From positions 1-11,128 of the forward strand of contig JBEOKB010000216.1 in NCBI GenBank assembly GCA_040275425.1: a DNA stretch of 11,128 nucleotides. The letters are read 5' to 3'. The position numbers were made by a program, and so were the translations under genes. Positions 1 to 6,384 of this stretch are shown here, in pieces (position 1 is the first letter of the stretch; each line of letters opens with the position of its first letter). A model generated the notes under the pieces. It ran no database searches, was not told the DNA's origin, and saw only the letters and a program-made list of their open reading frames with translations. Source of the DNA: Pinisolibacter sp040275425 (GTDB lineage Bacteria > Pseudomonadota > Alphaproteobacteria > Rhizobiales > Ancalomicrobiaceae).

Positions 1-1
1 C

Positions 2-400
2 ATCGAGACCGTCGGCGGCATCGGCCCGACCATGCTGATGGGCATCGGACTGGTCGCGCTGTCGCTGGTGGTGATGCTCCAGGCCACCGAGACCGCCGGC
101 GCCGACCCGCTCGCCCGCGAGGATCTGGCGCTCGCCCTGTCGGTGATCCTGCTCGGCCTCCTCATGATGGTGACCCGCCACAACGCCGTCAGTCAGATCA
201 TCGGCTTCATGAGCCTGGAGAACGGTCTGATCCTCGCCGCCGCCGGTGCCAAGGGCATGCCGCTGGTGGTCGAGATCTCGGTCGCCTTCTCGGTCCTGGT
301 CGCCTTCATCGTCATCGGCGTCTTCCTGTTCCGCATCCGCGAGCGCTTCGATTCGATCGACACCGACGCCCTCGACGAGTTCCGGGAGGGCCGCCGGTGA
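2..400 (+). CDS. hyfE: Hydrogenase-4 component E-like membrane subunit (HyfE), 5'-partial
   Basis: The frame is open from base 2 with no stop upstream, so the gene begins outside the window; the first in-window ATG is at 32, but family members are about 210-220 residues and only about 132 are seen here. The protein is strongly hydrophobic with at least three membrane spans. It carries the NuoK-like stretch SQIIGFMSLENGL, whose Glu lies in a membrane helix and is typical of HyfE. The C-terminus is a short, charged, cytosolic tail. HyfE subunits belong to the membrane, proton-translocating arm of hydrogenase-4/Ehr-type complexes. The stop codon overlaps the next start (GTGA, 397-400), which implies translational coupling to the hyfF-like gene. 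The family call is firm; the function depends on the rest of the complex, whose upstream subunits (HyfB and HyfC types) are expected just outside the window. Confidence 0.86.
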   Translation: METVGGIGPTMLMGIGLVALSLVVMLQATETAGADPLAREDLALALSVILLGLLMMVTRHNAVSQIIGFMSLENGLILAAAGAKGMPLVVEISVAFSVLVAFIVIGVFLFRIRERFDSIDTDALDEFREGRR

Positions 401-1863
401 ACGCGCTCCTCGCCCACCTGCCCCTCTCGCCGATGGCCGCGCTCCTGGTGATTCCGGGCGTGTCCGCCGTGCTCCTGGCGCTGTTGCCGAGCTGGCGGCT
501 GAGCGCGCGCCTCAACGTGCTCGCCTCGCTCCTCACCTTCCTGATGGCGCTGACCCTGCTGGTCGATCGGCCCGAGGCGCGCGGCGGCTACTTCTTCGTC
601 GACGACCTCAACGTCGTCTTCGTCGTGCTCGGCACCTTCGTCGGCTTCACCACCTCGATCTTCTCCGCCGGCTACATCGGCCACGAGATCGAGATCGGTC
701 GCCTGACGCCCCTCCATCTGCGCTTCTATCACGGCATGTATCAGGCCCTCGGCTTCGCCATGAACCTCGGCCTGCTCGCCGACAACATCGGCCTGATGTG
801 GGTGGCGGTCGAACTGGCGACCCTGACCACCGTGCTGATGGTCGGCATCTACCGCACCCACGACGCCCTCGAGGCCGCCTGGAAGTACTTCATCCTCGGC
901 TCGGTCGGTATCGCGCTGGCGCTGTTCGGCACCATCCTGGTCTACATGGCCGCGCGGCCCGTCATCGGCGCCGGTCACGACGCCATGGTCTGGACCACGC
1001 TCGTCACCCGCGCCGCCGCCTTCAGCCCCGAGCTCCTCAACGTCGCCTTCGTCTTCCTGATGCTCGGCTACGGCACCAAGGTCGGCCTCGTGCCGCTGCA
1101 CGCCTGGCTGCCCGACGCCCACGCCGAGGGCCCGACCCCGATCTCGGCGGTCCTGTCCGGCCTGCTGCTCAACGTCGCGCTCTACGCCCTGCTGCGCTTC
1201 AAGATGCTGCTGCACGTCAACCCGCAGACCTTCGCCCCCGGCCCGCTGATGATGGCGCTCGGCCTGTTGTCGCTGATCTTCGCCGGCTACATGCTCTACC
1301 TGCGCCGCGACGTGAAGCGCTTCTTCGCCTATTCCTCGATCGAGCACATGGGCCTGATCGCCTTCGCCTTCGGCATGGGCGGACCGATCGCCAACTTCGC
1401 CGGCCTGCTGCACATGACCATGCACTCCCTGACCAAGTCGGCGATCTTCTTCGCCGTCGGCCAGATCACCCAGGTCAAGGGATCGCAGAAACTCGCCGAC
1501 ATCCGCGGCCTCACCGTCTCCCACCCGCTGCTCGGCTGGAGTCTGGTCGCCGGCGTGGTCGCCATCGCCGGCCTGCCGCCCTTCGGCATCTTCACCAGCG
1601 AGTTCCTGCTGGTGAGCACCACCATCACTCGCCAGCCGCTGCTGGCGGTGCCGCTGGTGCTCGGCCTCGTCGTCGCCTTCGGCGCGCTGCTGCTGCGCCT
1701 GACCGGCCTCGCCTTCGGCGATCCCGGCCCCCGCCCCGGCGGCCCGGTCGAAGCCTCGAACCTGCCGCTCGTCACCCATCTCGCCCTGGTCCTCGTCGCC
1801 GGCATCTGGCTCCCCGCCCCGCTGGTCGAGTGGTTCCAGCACGTCGCCCGCATGCTCGGTTGA
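397..1863 (+). CDS. hyfF: Hydrogenase-4 component F-like antiporter-type subunit (HyfF; ND5/NuoL family)
   Basis: This is a 488-residue polytopic membrane protein of the proton-pumping antiporter family (NuoL/M/N, MrpD, HyfF). The GTG start is preceded by GGGAGG (384-389) at a good distance and overlaps the hyfE stop. Residues typical of the ion pathway are present: Glu139 in MWVAVELATL, Lys163 in the WKYF stretch after it, Lys228 in GTKVGLVPLHAWLPDAH, and Lys347 in HSLTKSAIFF. The PLHAWLPDAH stretch is the family hallmark. The length matches HyfF (about 490-530). In hydrogenase-4 and Ehr complexes this subunit is thought to couple redox chemistry to proton or sodium transfer in the membrane. 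It sits between the HyfE-like and the large-subunit genes, the same order as E. coli hyfE-F-G. The C-terminus lacks the long lateral helix of NuoL, as in HyfF. Paralogues such as MrpD are less likely given the neighbours. Confidence 0.9.
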   Translation: MNALLAHLPLSPMAALLVIPGVSAVLLALLPSWRLSARLNVLASLLTFLMALTLLVDRPEARGGYFFVDDLNVVFVVLGTFVGFTTSIFSAGYIGHEIEIGRLTPLHLRFYHGMYQALGFAMNLGLLADNIGLMWVAVELATLTTVLMVGIYRTHDALEAAWKYFILGSVGIALALFGTILVYMAARPVIGAGHDAMVWTTLVTRAAAFSPELLNVAFVFLMLGYGTKVGLVPLHAWLPDAHAEGPTPISAVLSGLLLNVALYALLRFKMLLHVNPQTFAPGPLMMALGLLSLIFAGYMLYLRRDVKRFFAYSSIEHMGLIAFAFGMGGPIANFAGLLHMTMHSLTKSAIFFAVGQITQVKGSQKLADIRGLTVSHPLLGWSLVAGVVAIAGLPPFGIFTSEFLLVSTTITRQPLLAVPLVLGLVVAFGALLLRLTGLAFGDPGPRPGGPVEASNLPLVTHLALVLVAGIWLPAPLVEWFQHVARMLG

Positions 1864-1874
1864 GGAGGCTTCGA

Positions 1875-3389
1875 ATGTCGCTGCGCTCGGCCCTGCTCGC
1901 CGCCAACCCGCTCCAGGGCGACTGCCGCCCCTGGCCCCGCGTCGCCGTCGACGCCGACGGCTGGCGTGCCGCCGCCCTCGGCATCGCCGCCGGTGAGGCC
2001 ACCCTCTCCGCGCTGTGGGCCGAACGCGCCCGCGTCCACATGGCCCTGCTCGAGGAGGAGACCGGCGAGCTGCTCGTGCTCTCGCTCGACTGCCCCGACG
2101 GGACCTACCCCTCGGTCGGCCTCACCCATCGCCCGGCACTCCGGCTCGAGCGCGCGATCTTCGACCTGTGGGGCCTCGTCGCCGAAGGTTCACCCGACAC
2201 CCGCCCCTGGATCGACTACGCCCGCTGGGGCCTGCGACACCCCCACGGCGCCGCCACCCCGGCCGCCGACGAGGTCCAGGCTTACGCCTTCCTGCCCGCC
2301 AAGGGCCCACCGATGCACCAGATCCCGGTCGGACCGGTCCACGCCGGCATCATCGAACCGGGCCATTTCCGCTTCACCGCCAACGGCGAGACCGTGGTCC
2401 GCCTCGAGGAGCGCCTCGGCTGGGTCCACAAGGGCCATCAGGCGCTGATGACCGGCGCGAGCATCGACGCCGCCGCCCGTCTCGCCGCCCGCGTCTCGGG
2501 CGACGCCACCGTCGCATGGTCGCTCGCCTTCGCCCGCGCGGTGGAGGCCGCCCTCGGCGTCGCGGTGCCGCCGCGCGCCCATCGCCTGCGCGCCCTGATG
2601 GCCGAGGTCGAGCGCCTCGCCAACCACCTCGGCGACTTCGGCGCCGTCTGCAACGACGCCGCCTTCTCCCGCATGATCAACGAGACCAGCGCCTGGCGCG
2701 AGCGCACCCTGCGCGCCGCCTCGGCCGCCTTCGGCCACCGCCTGATGATGGACCGCGTCGTGCCCGGTGGCACCACCGTCGATCTGGCCGACCCGCGCCC
2801 GCTCCTCGACCTGCTCGACGCCCTCGCCGAGGCCTTCCCCGGCCTCGTGCTCCTCTACGAGGGCACCACCTCGCTTCAGAACCGCACCGTCGGAACCGGC
2901 ACGCTCGTGCCCGAGCTCGCTCGCCGCTGGGGCGCCGGCGGCCACGTCGGCCGTGCCTCCGGCCGCGTCTTCGACGCCCGCCGCCTGCCCGGCTACCAGC
3001 CCTACGACGCCCTGCGCTTCGACGTGGTCACCCGCGAGGAGGGCGACGTCGACGCCCGCGTCTGGGTCCGCATCCGCGAGATCGAGGCCTCGAGAAAGAT
3101 GATCCGTCAGCTGCTCGACGGTCTCGGCCCCGGCCCACACCGCGTCGACCTGCCCGCGGTCCCCGCCGGGACCGCGCCCGAGGGCATGGCGCTCATCGAG
3201 AGCTTCCGCGGCGACGTGCTGGTGTGGCTGCGCCTCGCCGCCGACGGGACCATCGCCGCCGTCCACCTGCGCGATCCGTCGGTGTTCCAGTGGCCGCTGC
3301 TGGAGGCAGCGATCGAGGGCAACATCGTCGCCGACTTCCCGCTCTGCAACAAGTCGTTCAACTGCTCCTACTCGGGGCACGATCTGTGA
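1875..3389 (+). CDS. hyfG: Hydrogenase-4 large-subunit homologue (HyfG/NuoCD fusion) lacking [NiFe] ligands
   Basis: The ATG at 1875 follows GAGGAGG, which overlaps the hyfF stop region. The product is 504 residues: an N-terminal NuoC (30 kDa)-like domain (about 1-125), then a NuoD/[NiFe]-large-subunit-like domain beginning near MHQIPVGPVHAGIIEPGHFRF (about 147-167). EERLGWVHKGHQAL (178-191) and MAEVERLANHLGDFG (242-256) match the HycE/HyfG/NuoD family. True hydrogenases carry a CxxC (RxCGIC) after this point; here the position reads RVSGDA (206-211), with no cysteine. The C-terminal DPCxxC is replaced by DFPLCNKSFNC (488-497), where Cys491 and Cys497 are five residues apart. So the Ni-Fe site cannot form in the usual way and the protein is not expected to be a hydrogenase. 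It resembles large subunits of energy-converting-hydrogenase-related (Ehr) complexes, whose substrate is unknown. The gene is 14 bases upstream of the small-subunit gene. Confidence 0.87.
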   Translation: MSLRSALLAANPLQGDCRPWPRVAVDADGWRAAALGIAAGEATLSALWAERARVHMALLEEETGELLVLSLDCPDGTYPSVGLTHRPALRLERAIFDLWGLVAEGSPDTRPWIDYARWGLRHPHGAATPAADEVQAYAFLPAKGPPMHQIPVGPVHAGIIEPGHFRFTANGETVVRLEERLGWVHKGHQALMTGASIDAAARLAARVSGDATVAWSLAFARAVEAALGVAVPPRAHRLRALMAEVERLANHLGDFGAVCNDAAFSRMINETSAWRERTLRAASAAFGHRLMMDRVVPGGTTVDLADPRPLLDLLDALAEAFPGLVLLYEGTTSLQNRTVGTGTLVPELARRWGAGGHVGRASGRVFDARRLPGYQPYDALRFDVVTREEGDVDARVWVRIREIEASRKMIRQLLDGLGPGPHRVDLPAVPAGTAPEGMALIESFRGDVLVWLRLAADGTIAAVHLRDPSVFQWPLLEAAIEGNIVADFPLCNKSFNCSYSGHDL

Positions 3390-3403
3390 CCATCGGAGGA
3401 ACG

Positions 3404-3919
3404 ATGCGCAAGACCCTGCTCGGGAGCCTTCTGCGCCCCCCTCTGACCGAACGCCCGCCCGCCCCCGACGAGGCGGCGCTGGCCGAGCTCGGCCGCGCGC
3501 TCGACGCCGCCGCCCATCGCCGGCTCGGCCGCTCGCTGTCGATCCGCGAGGTCGACGCCGGCTCCTGCAACGGCTGTGAGCTGGAGATCCACGCCCTCAA
3601 CAACGCGTTCTACGACTGCGAGCGCTTCGGCCTGCGCTTCGTCGCCTCGCCCCGCCACGCCGACGTGCTGATGGTCACCGGCCCGGTGACGAAGAACATG
3701 CGCGAGGCGCTGGAACGCACCTGGGCCGCGACCCCCGACCCCAAATGGGTGGTGGCGGTCGGCGACTGCGCCCGTGACGGCGGTCTGTTCAGGGAATCCT
3801 ATGCCGTCGCCGGCGGCGTCGGCGCGGTGATCCCGGTCGACCTCCACGTCCCCGGCTGCCCGCCCGACCCGACCGCCCTCCTCGCCGGCCTGCTCGCCCT
3901 GCTCGAGAAGTCGGCCTGA
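3404..3919 (+). CDS. hyfI: NuoB/HyfI-like [4Fe-4S] small subunit
   Basis: This 171-residue protein belongs to the NuoB/HycG/HyfI family, the small subunit that carries the cluster nearest the active site (N2 in complex I). All four cluster cysteines are visible: Cys55 and Cys58 in GSCNGCELE, Cys122 in VGDCARDGG, and Cys152 in PGCPPDP. It therefore should hold a [4Fe-4S] cluster even though the partner large subunit has lost its Ni-Fe ligands. The ATG at 3404 follows GGAGGA (3395-3400) at a rather short spacing. The N-terminus (1-45) is a basic and Ala-rich lead-in, as in HyfI. The gene is the last in the plus-strand operon; a HyfH-type ferredoxin gene, found between G and I in E. coli hyf, is absent. 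NuoB of complex I is unlikely given the fused NuoCD and HyfE/F neighbours. Confidence 0.88.
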   Translation: MRKTLLGSLLRPPLTERPPAPDEAALAELGRALDAAAHRRLGRSLSIREVDAGSCNGCELEIHALNNAFYDCERFGLRFVASPRHADVLMVTGPVTKNMREALERTWAATPDPKWVVAVGDCARDGGLFRESYAVAGGVGAVIPVDLHVPGCPPDPTALLAGLLALLEKSA

Positions 3920-3959
3920 GCGACGTCACGGACCGAGGAGACGGCGGCCCGCGACCTCG

Positions 3960-3998
3960 CGCCGCCTCGCGGCGACGCCGAGGGCTCCGGCCGAGCCC
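3960..3998. terminator. Convergent-gap hairpins, possible bidirectional terminator
   Basis: The 85-base gap between the ends of the hyfI-like gene and soxZ holds two small hairpins: CGCCGC / GCGGCG with a 3-base loop (3960-3974) and GGGCTC / GAGCCC with a 5-base loop (3982-3998). Neither has a T-run, so a standard intrinsic terminator is not shown. Position between convergent genes suggests transcription ends here. Confidence 0.35.
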
Positions 3999-4004
3999 GG
4001 GATC

Positions 4005-4328
4005 TCACTGCACCTGCACCTCGATCGTCTCCGAGGTCACGGTGCCGTCGTCGTCGACCCAGCTGAACTCCAGCCTGCTCGTCTCCTCGAGCCGCAGATT
4101 GAAGGTCACGAACGGGTTGGCCGACACCGCCGTCGCCATGTCGGCGGAGAACACCTCCCTGCCGTTCGCCTTGCAGCTGAAGCGGTTGAGGATCTTGCGC
4201 GGGATGAGCTGACCGTTCTCGTCCTTGCGCAGACCCGACTCCATCGGATGATTGAGCAGGGTCTTCACCTGGAACACCTCCCCCTTCTTCACCGAGGCGG
4301 GGATCTTGATGCGCGGGCGTTCGGCCAT
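4005..4328 (-). CDS. soxZ: SoxZ, sulfur-carrier complex subunit
   Basis: This 107-residue protein matches SoxZ along its whole length: the RIKIPASVKKGEVFQVKTLLNHPMESG opening (seen as RIKIPASVKKG then LLNHPMESGLRKDENG), a beta-sandwich body, and a C-terminal strand rich in Val. SoxZ pairs with SoxY to form SoxYZ, on which sulfur intermediates ride in the periplasm. There is no signal peptide, as usual: SoxZ is exported by the Tat system bound to SoxY. The ATG follows GGAGA about 9 bases upstream. It is the last gene of the minus-strand operon, 49 bases after the tetraheme cytochrome gene, rather than next to soxY. SoxY is about 4.7 kb away and divergently transcribed. One cysteine (Cys52) is present and is not a known carrier residue. 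The identification is secure from the motifs and length. Confidence 0.93.
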   Translation of the reverse strand: MAERPRIKIPASVKKGEVFQVKTLLNHPMESGLRKDENGQLIPRKILNRFSCKANGREVFSADMATAVSANPFVTFNLRLEETSRLEFSWVDDDGTVTSETIEVQVQ

Positions 4329-4377
4329 GTTGCGTCGTCTCCGTGAGGGCGTGGTCCGGGCCGGGGCGAGATCGCCC

Positions 4378-5715
4378 TCAGCGTTGCGCCGGAAGGGTCT
4401 GGGTGTAGGCGAGGATGCCGGAGGCCGCCTCGCGCGGCAGCGCGATCAGGGGCGGCATCGGCTCGCCCGGATGGCCGTTGAGGATCCCGTGCAGCGCCCG
4501 CCACGGCTCGTTGACCGCGATGCGGCCGAGCGGCGGCATGGTGCGGATCGCTCGCCCGTCCGCCCCGTGGCAAGCCGCGCAGATCGTCTGATAGTGCGCG
4601 GCGTAGCGGGCCGCGTCGCCCTTGGCCTTGCGCGTGGTCCGATCGATGAACTCGCCCATGTCGAGCTGTCCGCGCGACACGAAGTTGGCCAGATCCAGCA
4701 CGTCGCGCGGCGACAGGAGCCGGGCATACGCGTGGGTGGCGTCCGTGAACTTCGGCGCGATCGTGCTCGGATCGGTTCCGGCCAGTCCGTCGATCCCCTT
4801 GGCCGGAGCCCGGACCTCCGTGCCGTCGGCGCTGCCGTCGCGACCGCGATAGTCCCAGCCGTGACACTCCTTGCAGCGCCAAGTGGTGCGCGCCTGGATG
4901 CTCTTCGGCAGCACGCCCGGATAGGCCGGATGCGCGCCCTCCGGCGCCGGCTTGCCGTTCTCCTTCCACCACGTGTCGTAGAGCCGCCCGCCCCGCACGA
5001 TCGAGGCGAGGAGATCTCGGGTCGGCAGTCCCTGGACATAGGCGAGAATGTCCTGAAGTACCGCCCGATCGAGCACCCGGAGCGCCGGCATGGTGCCGCC
5101 CGGATGGCCGTTGAGCAGCGTGTGCATCGCCTGCCACGGGTTCTCGCGGGCGACGTCGCCGAGCGGCCGTGCATCGACCACCCCCTGCCCGTCGTTGCCG
5201 TGGCAGTTGGCGCAGATCGTCTGCACGAACACGTTGCCGGCCGGCGGCCAGCCCTTGGAATACTGATTCTTGGGATCGATCGCCGCGTCCATCGGCACCT
5301 GCCCCTTGGCGACGAAGATCGCCAGATCGCGCAGGTCCTCGGCCGCGAGGAAGTCGCCGTAGCCGTGCGGCGGCGTGGTCAGGATCGCGACGATGTCGTC
5401 GACCTTGCCTCCGACCCGCCCCGTCAGCGCGCCCGCCGACGGGGCGTTGACCCGCGCCGCCGGTCCGCTCTTGCCGAGATAGTCCCAGCCGTGACACTCG
5501 ACGCATCGCCCGGGCCGCTGCTTCGGCGCCTCCTGCGATCGCTCCGCCACCCGCAGATGATCGGTGCCGATCTCCTTGGCCCAGTCGTCGTAGAGACGAC
5601 CGCCGCGCGCGATCATCCCCGCCTCTTCGTCGCCCGCCCCCCCGGCCGCTCGCCCGAGGCCGGTCCCCGCCGCGATCAGGACGACGCCGAGAACGGTGGC
5701 ACGTACCCAGTTCAT
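4378..5715 (-). CDS. Periplasmic tetraheme c-type cytochrome with two duplicated diheme halves
   Basis: This 445-residue protein has an N-terminal signal peptide (hydrophobic run about 5-24, cleavage probably after AA near 24) and four CxxCH haem sites: Cys71-His75, Cys168-His172, Cys281-His285 and Cys379-His383. The two halves are repeats about 210 residues apart. Each has RGGRLYD (near 37 and 241), a CxECHGWDY haem site (71, 281), a CxxCHG haem site (168, 379) and a PW..(M/L)H..LNGHPG stretch (from 193 and 404) with a possible distal Met (209, 420). It should be a soluble periplasmic electron carrier. The gene follows a NapC-type cytochrome and precedes soxZ, so a role in sulfur-linked electron transfer is likely but inferred. 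The start is the ATG at 5715 with AGAGGGA upstream. I do not recognise a named gene; members with this motif set are usually annotated only as cytochrome c. Confidence 0.88.
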   Translation of the reverse strand: MNWVRATVLGVVLIAAGTGLGRAAGGAGDEEAGMIARGGRLYDDWAKEIGTDHLRVAERSQEAPKQRPGRCVECHGWDYLGKSGPAARVNAPSAGALTGRVGGKVDDIVAILTTPPHGYGDFLAAEDLRDLAIFVAKGQVPMDAAIDPKNQYSKGWPPAGNVFVQTICANCHGNDGQGVVDARPLGDVARENPWQAMHTLLNGHPGGTMPALRVLDRAVLQDILAYVQGLPTRDLLASIVRGGRLYDTWWKENGKPAPEGAHPAYPGVLPKSIQARTTWRCKECHGWDYRGRDGSADGTEVRAPAKGIDGLAGTDPSTIAPKFTDATHAYARLLSPRDVLDLANFVSRGQLDMGEFIDRTTRKAKGDAARYAAHYQTICAACHGADGRAIRTMPPLGRIAVNEPWRALHGILNGHPGEPMPPLIALPREAASGILAYTQTLPAQR

Positions 5716-5749
5716 GTTCGCTTCCCTCTGCTGCGCGCCGATCGCCCGA

Positions 5750-6316
5750 TCAGTCGCCCTCGTAGCCCTGGGGCAGTTCGTGGACGATGCCCTTGTGGCA
5801 GTTGATGCAGGTCTTGCCGTCCTGCATCGCCACCGGGTGCTTCAGCTTGGCCCGGCGTCCCTGCTCCTCGAGGTTCATCGATTCGAAGGCGTGGCACCCG
5901 CGGCATTCGCGCGATCCGTTCGCCTCCATCTTGGCCCACACCCGCTTGGCCATGTCGAGGCGATGCTCCTCGAACTTCTCCTTGGTGTCGATCGTCCCGA
6001 GGATGTGATGGTAGACGTCCTTGGCCGCCACGATCTTGGCCAACAGCTTCGGCCCGAAGTCCTTCGGCACGTGGCAGTCCGCGCACACGGCGCGCACGCC
6101 GGTCCGGTTCTGATAGTGGATCGTCTTCTTGTACTCGGCATAGGGCCCGTCCTGCATCTCGTGACAGGAGATGCAGAACTCCAGCGTGTTGGTCTTCGCC
6201 GAGAAGACCGTGAAGCCGCCGACGAACAGCGCCGTCGCGACCGCTCCGACGACCAACAGAACAAAGCCGCCGACCGCCTTCGTCGGCGTCAGCCATCGTT
6301 TGATGCGTGAGAACAC
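5750..6316 (-). CDS. NapC/NirT-family membrane-anchored tetraheme cytochrome c
   Basis: From the GTG at 6316 the product is 188 residues. It has one N-terminal membrane helix (about 16-38) and four haem sites in a NapC/NirT pattern: CISCHEM (48-54), CADCHVPKDF (78-87), CRGCH (138-142) and CINCHKG (170-176). The family carries electrons between membrane quinol and periplasmic partners. Its usual direction is quinol to acceptor, but reverse flow from a sulfur donor to quinone is conceivable here. The start needs care: a GTG at 6325 is open in frame, but the ribosome-binding site GGGGGA abuts it directly, whereas it lies 9 bases before the GTG at 6316, which I prefer. The length fits NapC/NirT and lacks the C-terminal domain of TorC/DorC. 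It lies between fccB and the tetraheme cytochrome gene, 34 bases from the latter, and no reductase (NapA, NirS, TorA) gene is near. Confidence 0.9.
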   Translation of the reverse strand: MFSRIKRWLTPTKAVGGFVLLVVGAVATALFVGGFTVFSAKTNTLEFCISCHEMQDGPYAEYKKTIHYQNRTGVRAVCADCHVPKDFGPKLLAKIVAAKDVYHHILGTIDTKEKFEEHRLDMAKRVWAKMEANGSRECRGCHAFESMNLEEQGRRAKLKHPVAMQDGKTCINCHKGIVHELPQGYEGD

Positions 6317-6338
6317 GTGCCGCACTCCCCCGACTGCA

Positions 6339-6362
6339 CGGACGGGGATCGCTCCCCGTCCG
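6339..6362 (-). other. Intergenic RNA hairpin with GNRA-type loop between fccB and the NapC-type gene
   Basis: In the 68-base gap a perfect 10-base-pair stem is seen (6339-6348 with 6353-6362). Read on the transcribed minus strand, the loop is GCGA, which fits the stable GNRA tetraloop class. It ends about 8 bases before the ribosome-binding site of the NapC-type gene. It has no T-run after it, so it is more likely an mRNA processing or stability element, or a translational modulator, than a terminator. The role is inferred. Confidence 0.55.
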
Positions 6363-6384
6363 CTCGCCGATCTCCGATCGGGTC

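Noticed and set aside
193..1842. Long open frame on the minus strand opposite the hyfE/hyfF-like genes
   Set aside because: It is antisense to two well-recognised genes, and its product is a low-complexity run of Gly, Glu, Asp, Arg, Gln and His typical of antisense reading in GC-rich DNA.
246..1874. Open frame extending the large-subunit gene far upstream through hyfF
   Set aside because: The upstream part is Arg/Pro/Ala-rich noise in the wrong frame of hyfF; the ATG at 1875 has a strong ribosome-binding site and begins the recognisable domain.
1875..3389. Functional [NiFe] hydrogenase
   Set aside because: The N-terminal CxxC is missing and the C-terminal DPCxxC is changed, so the metal site cannot be built in the normal way.
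5750..6316. Dedicated nitrate, nitrite or TMAO respiration role for the NapC/NirT-type cytochrome
   Set aside because: No reductase gene of those pathways is present; all neighbours on the strand are sulfur or electron-transfer genes. Only the family name is supported.
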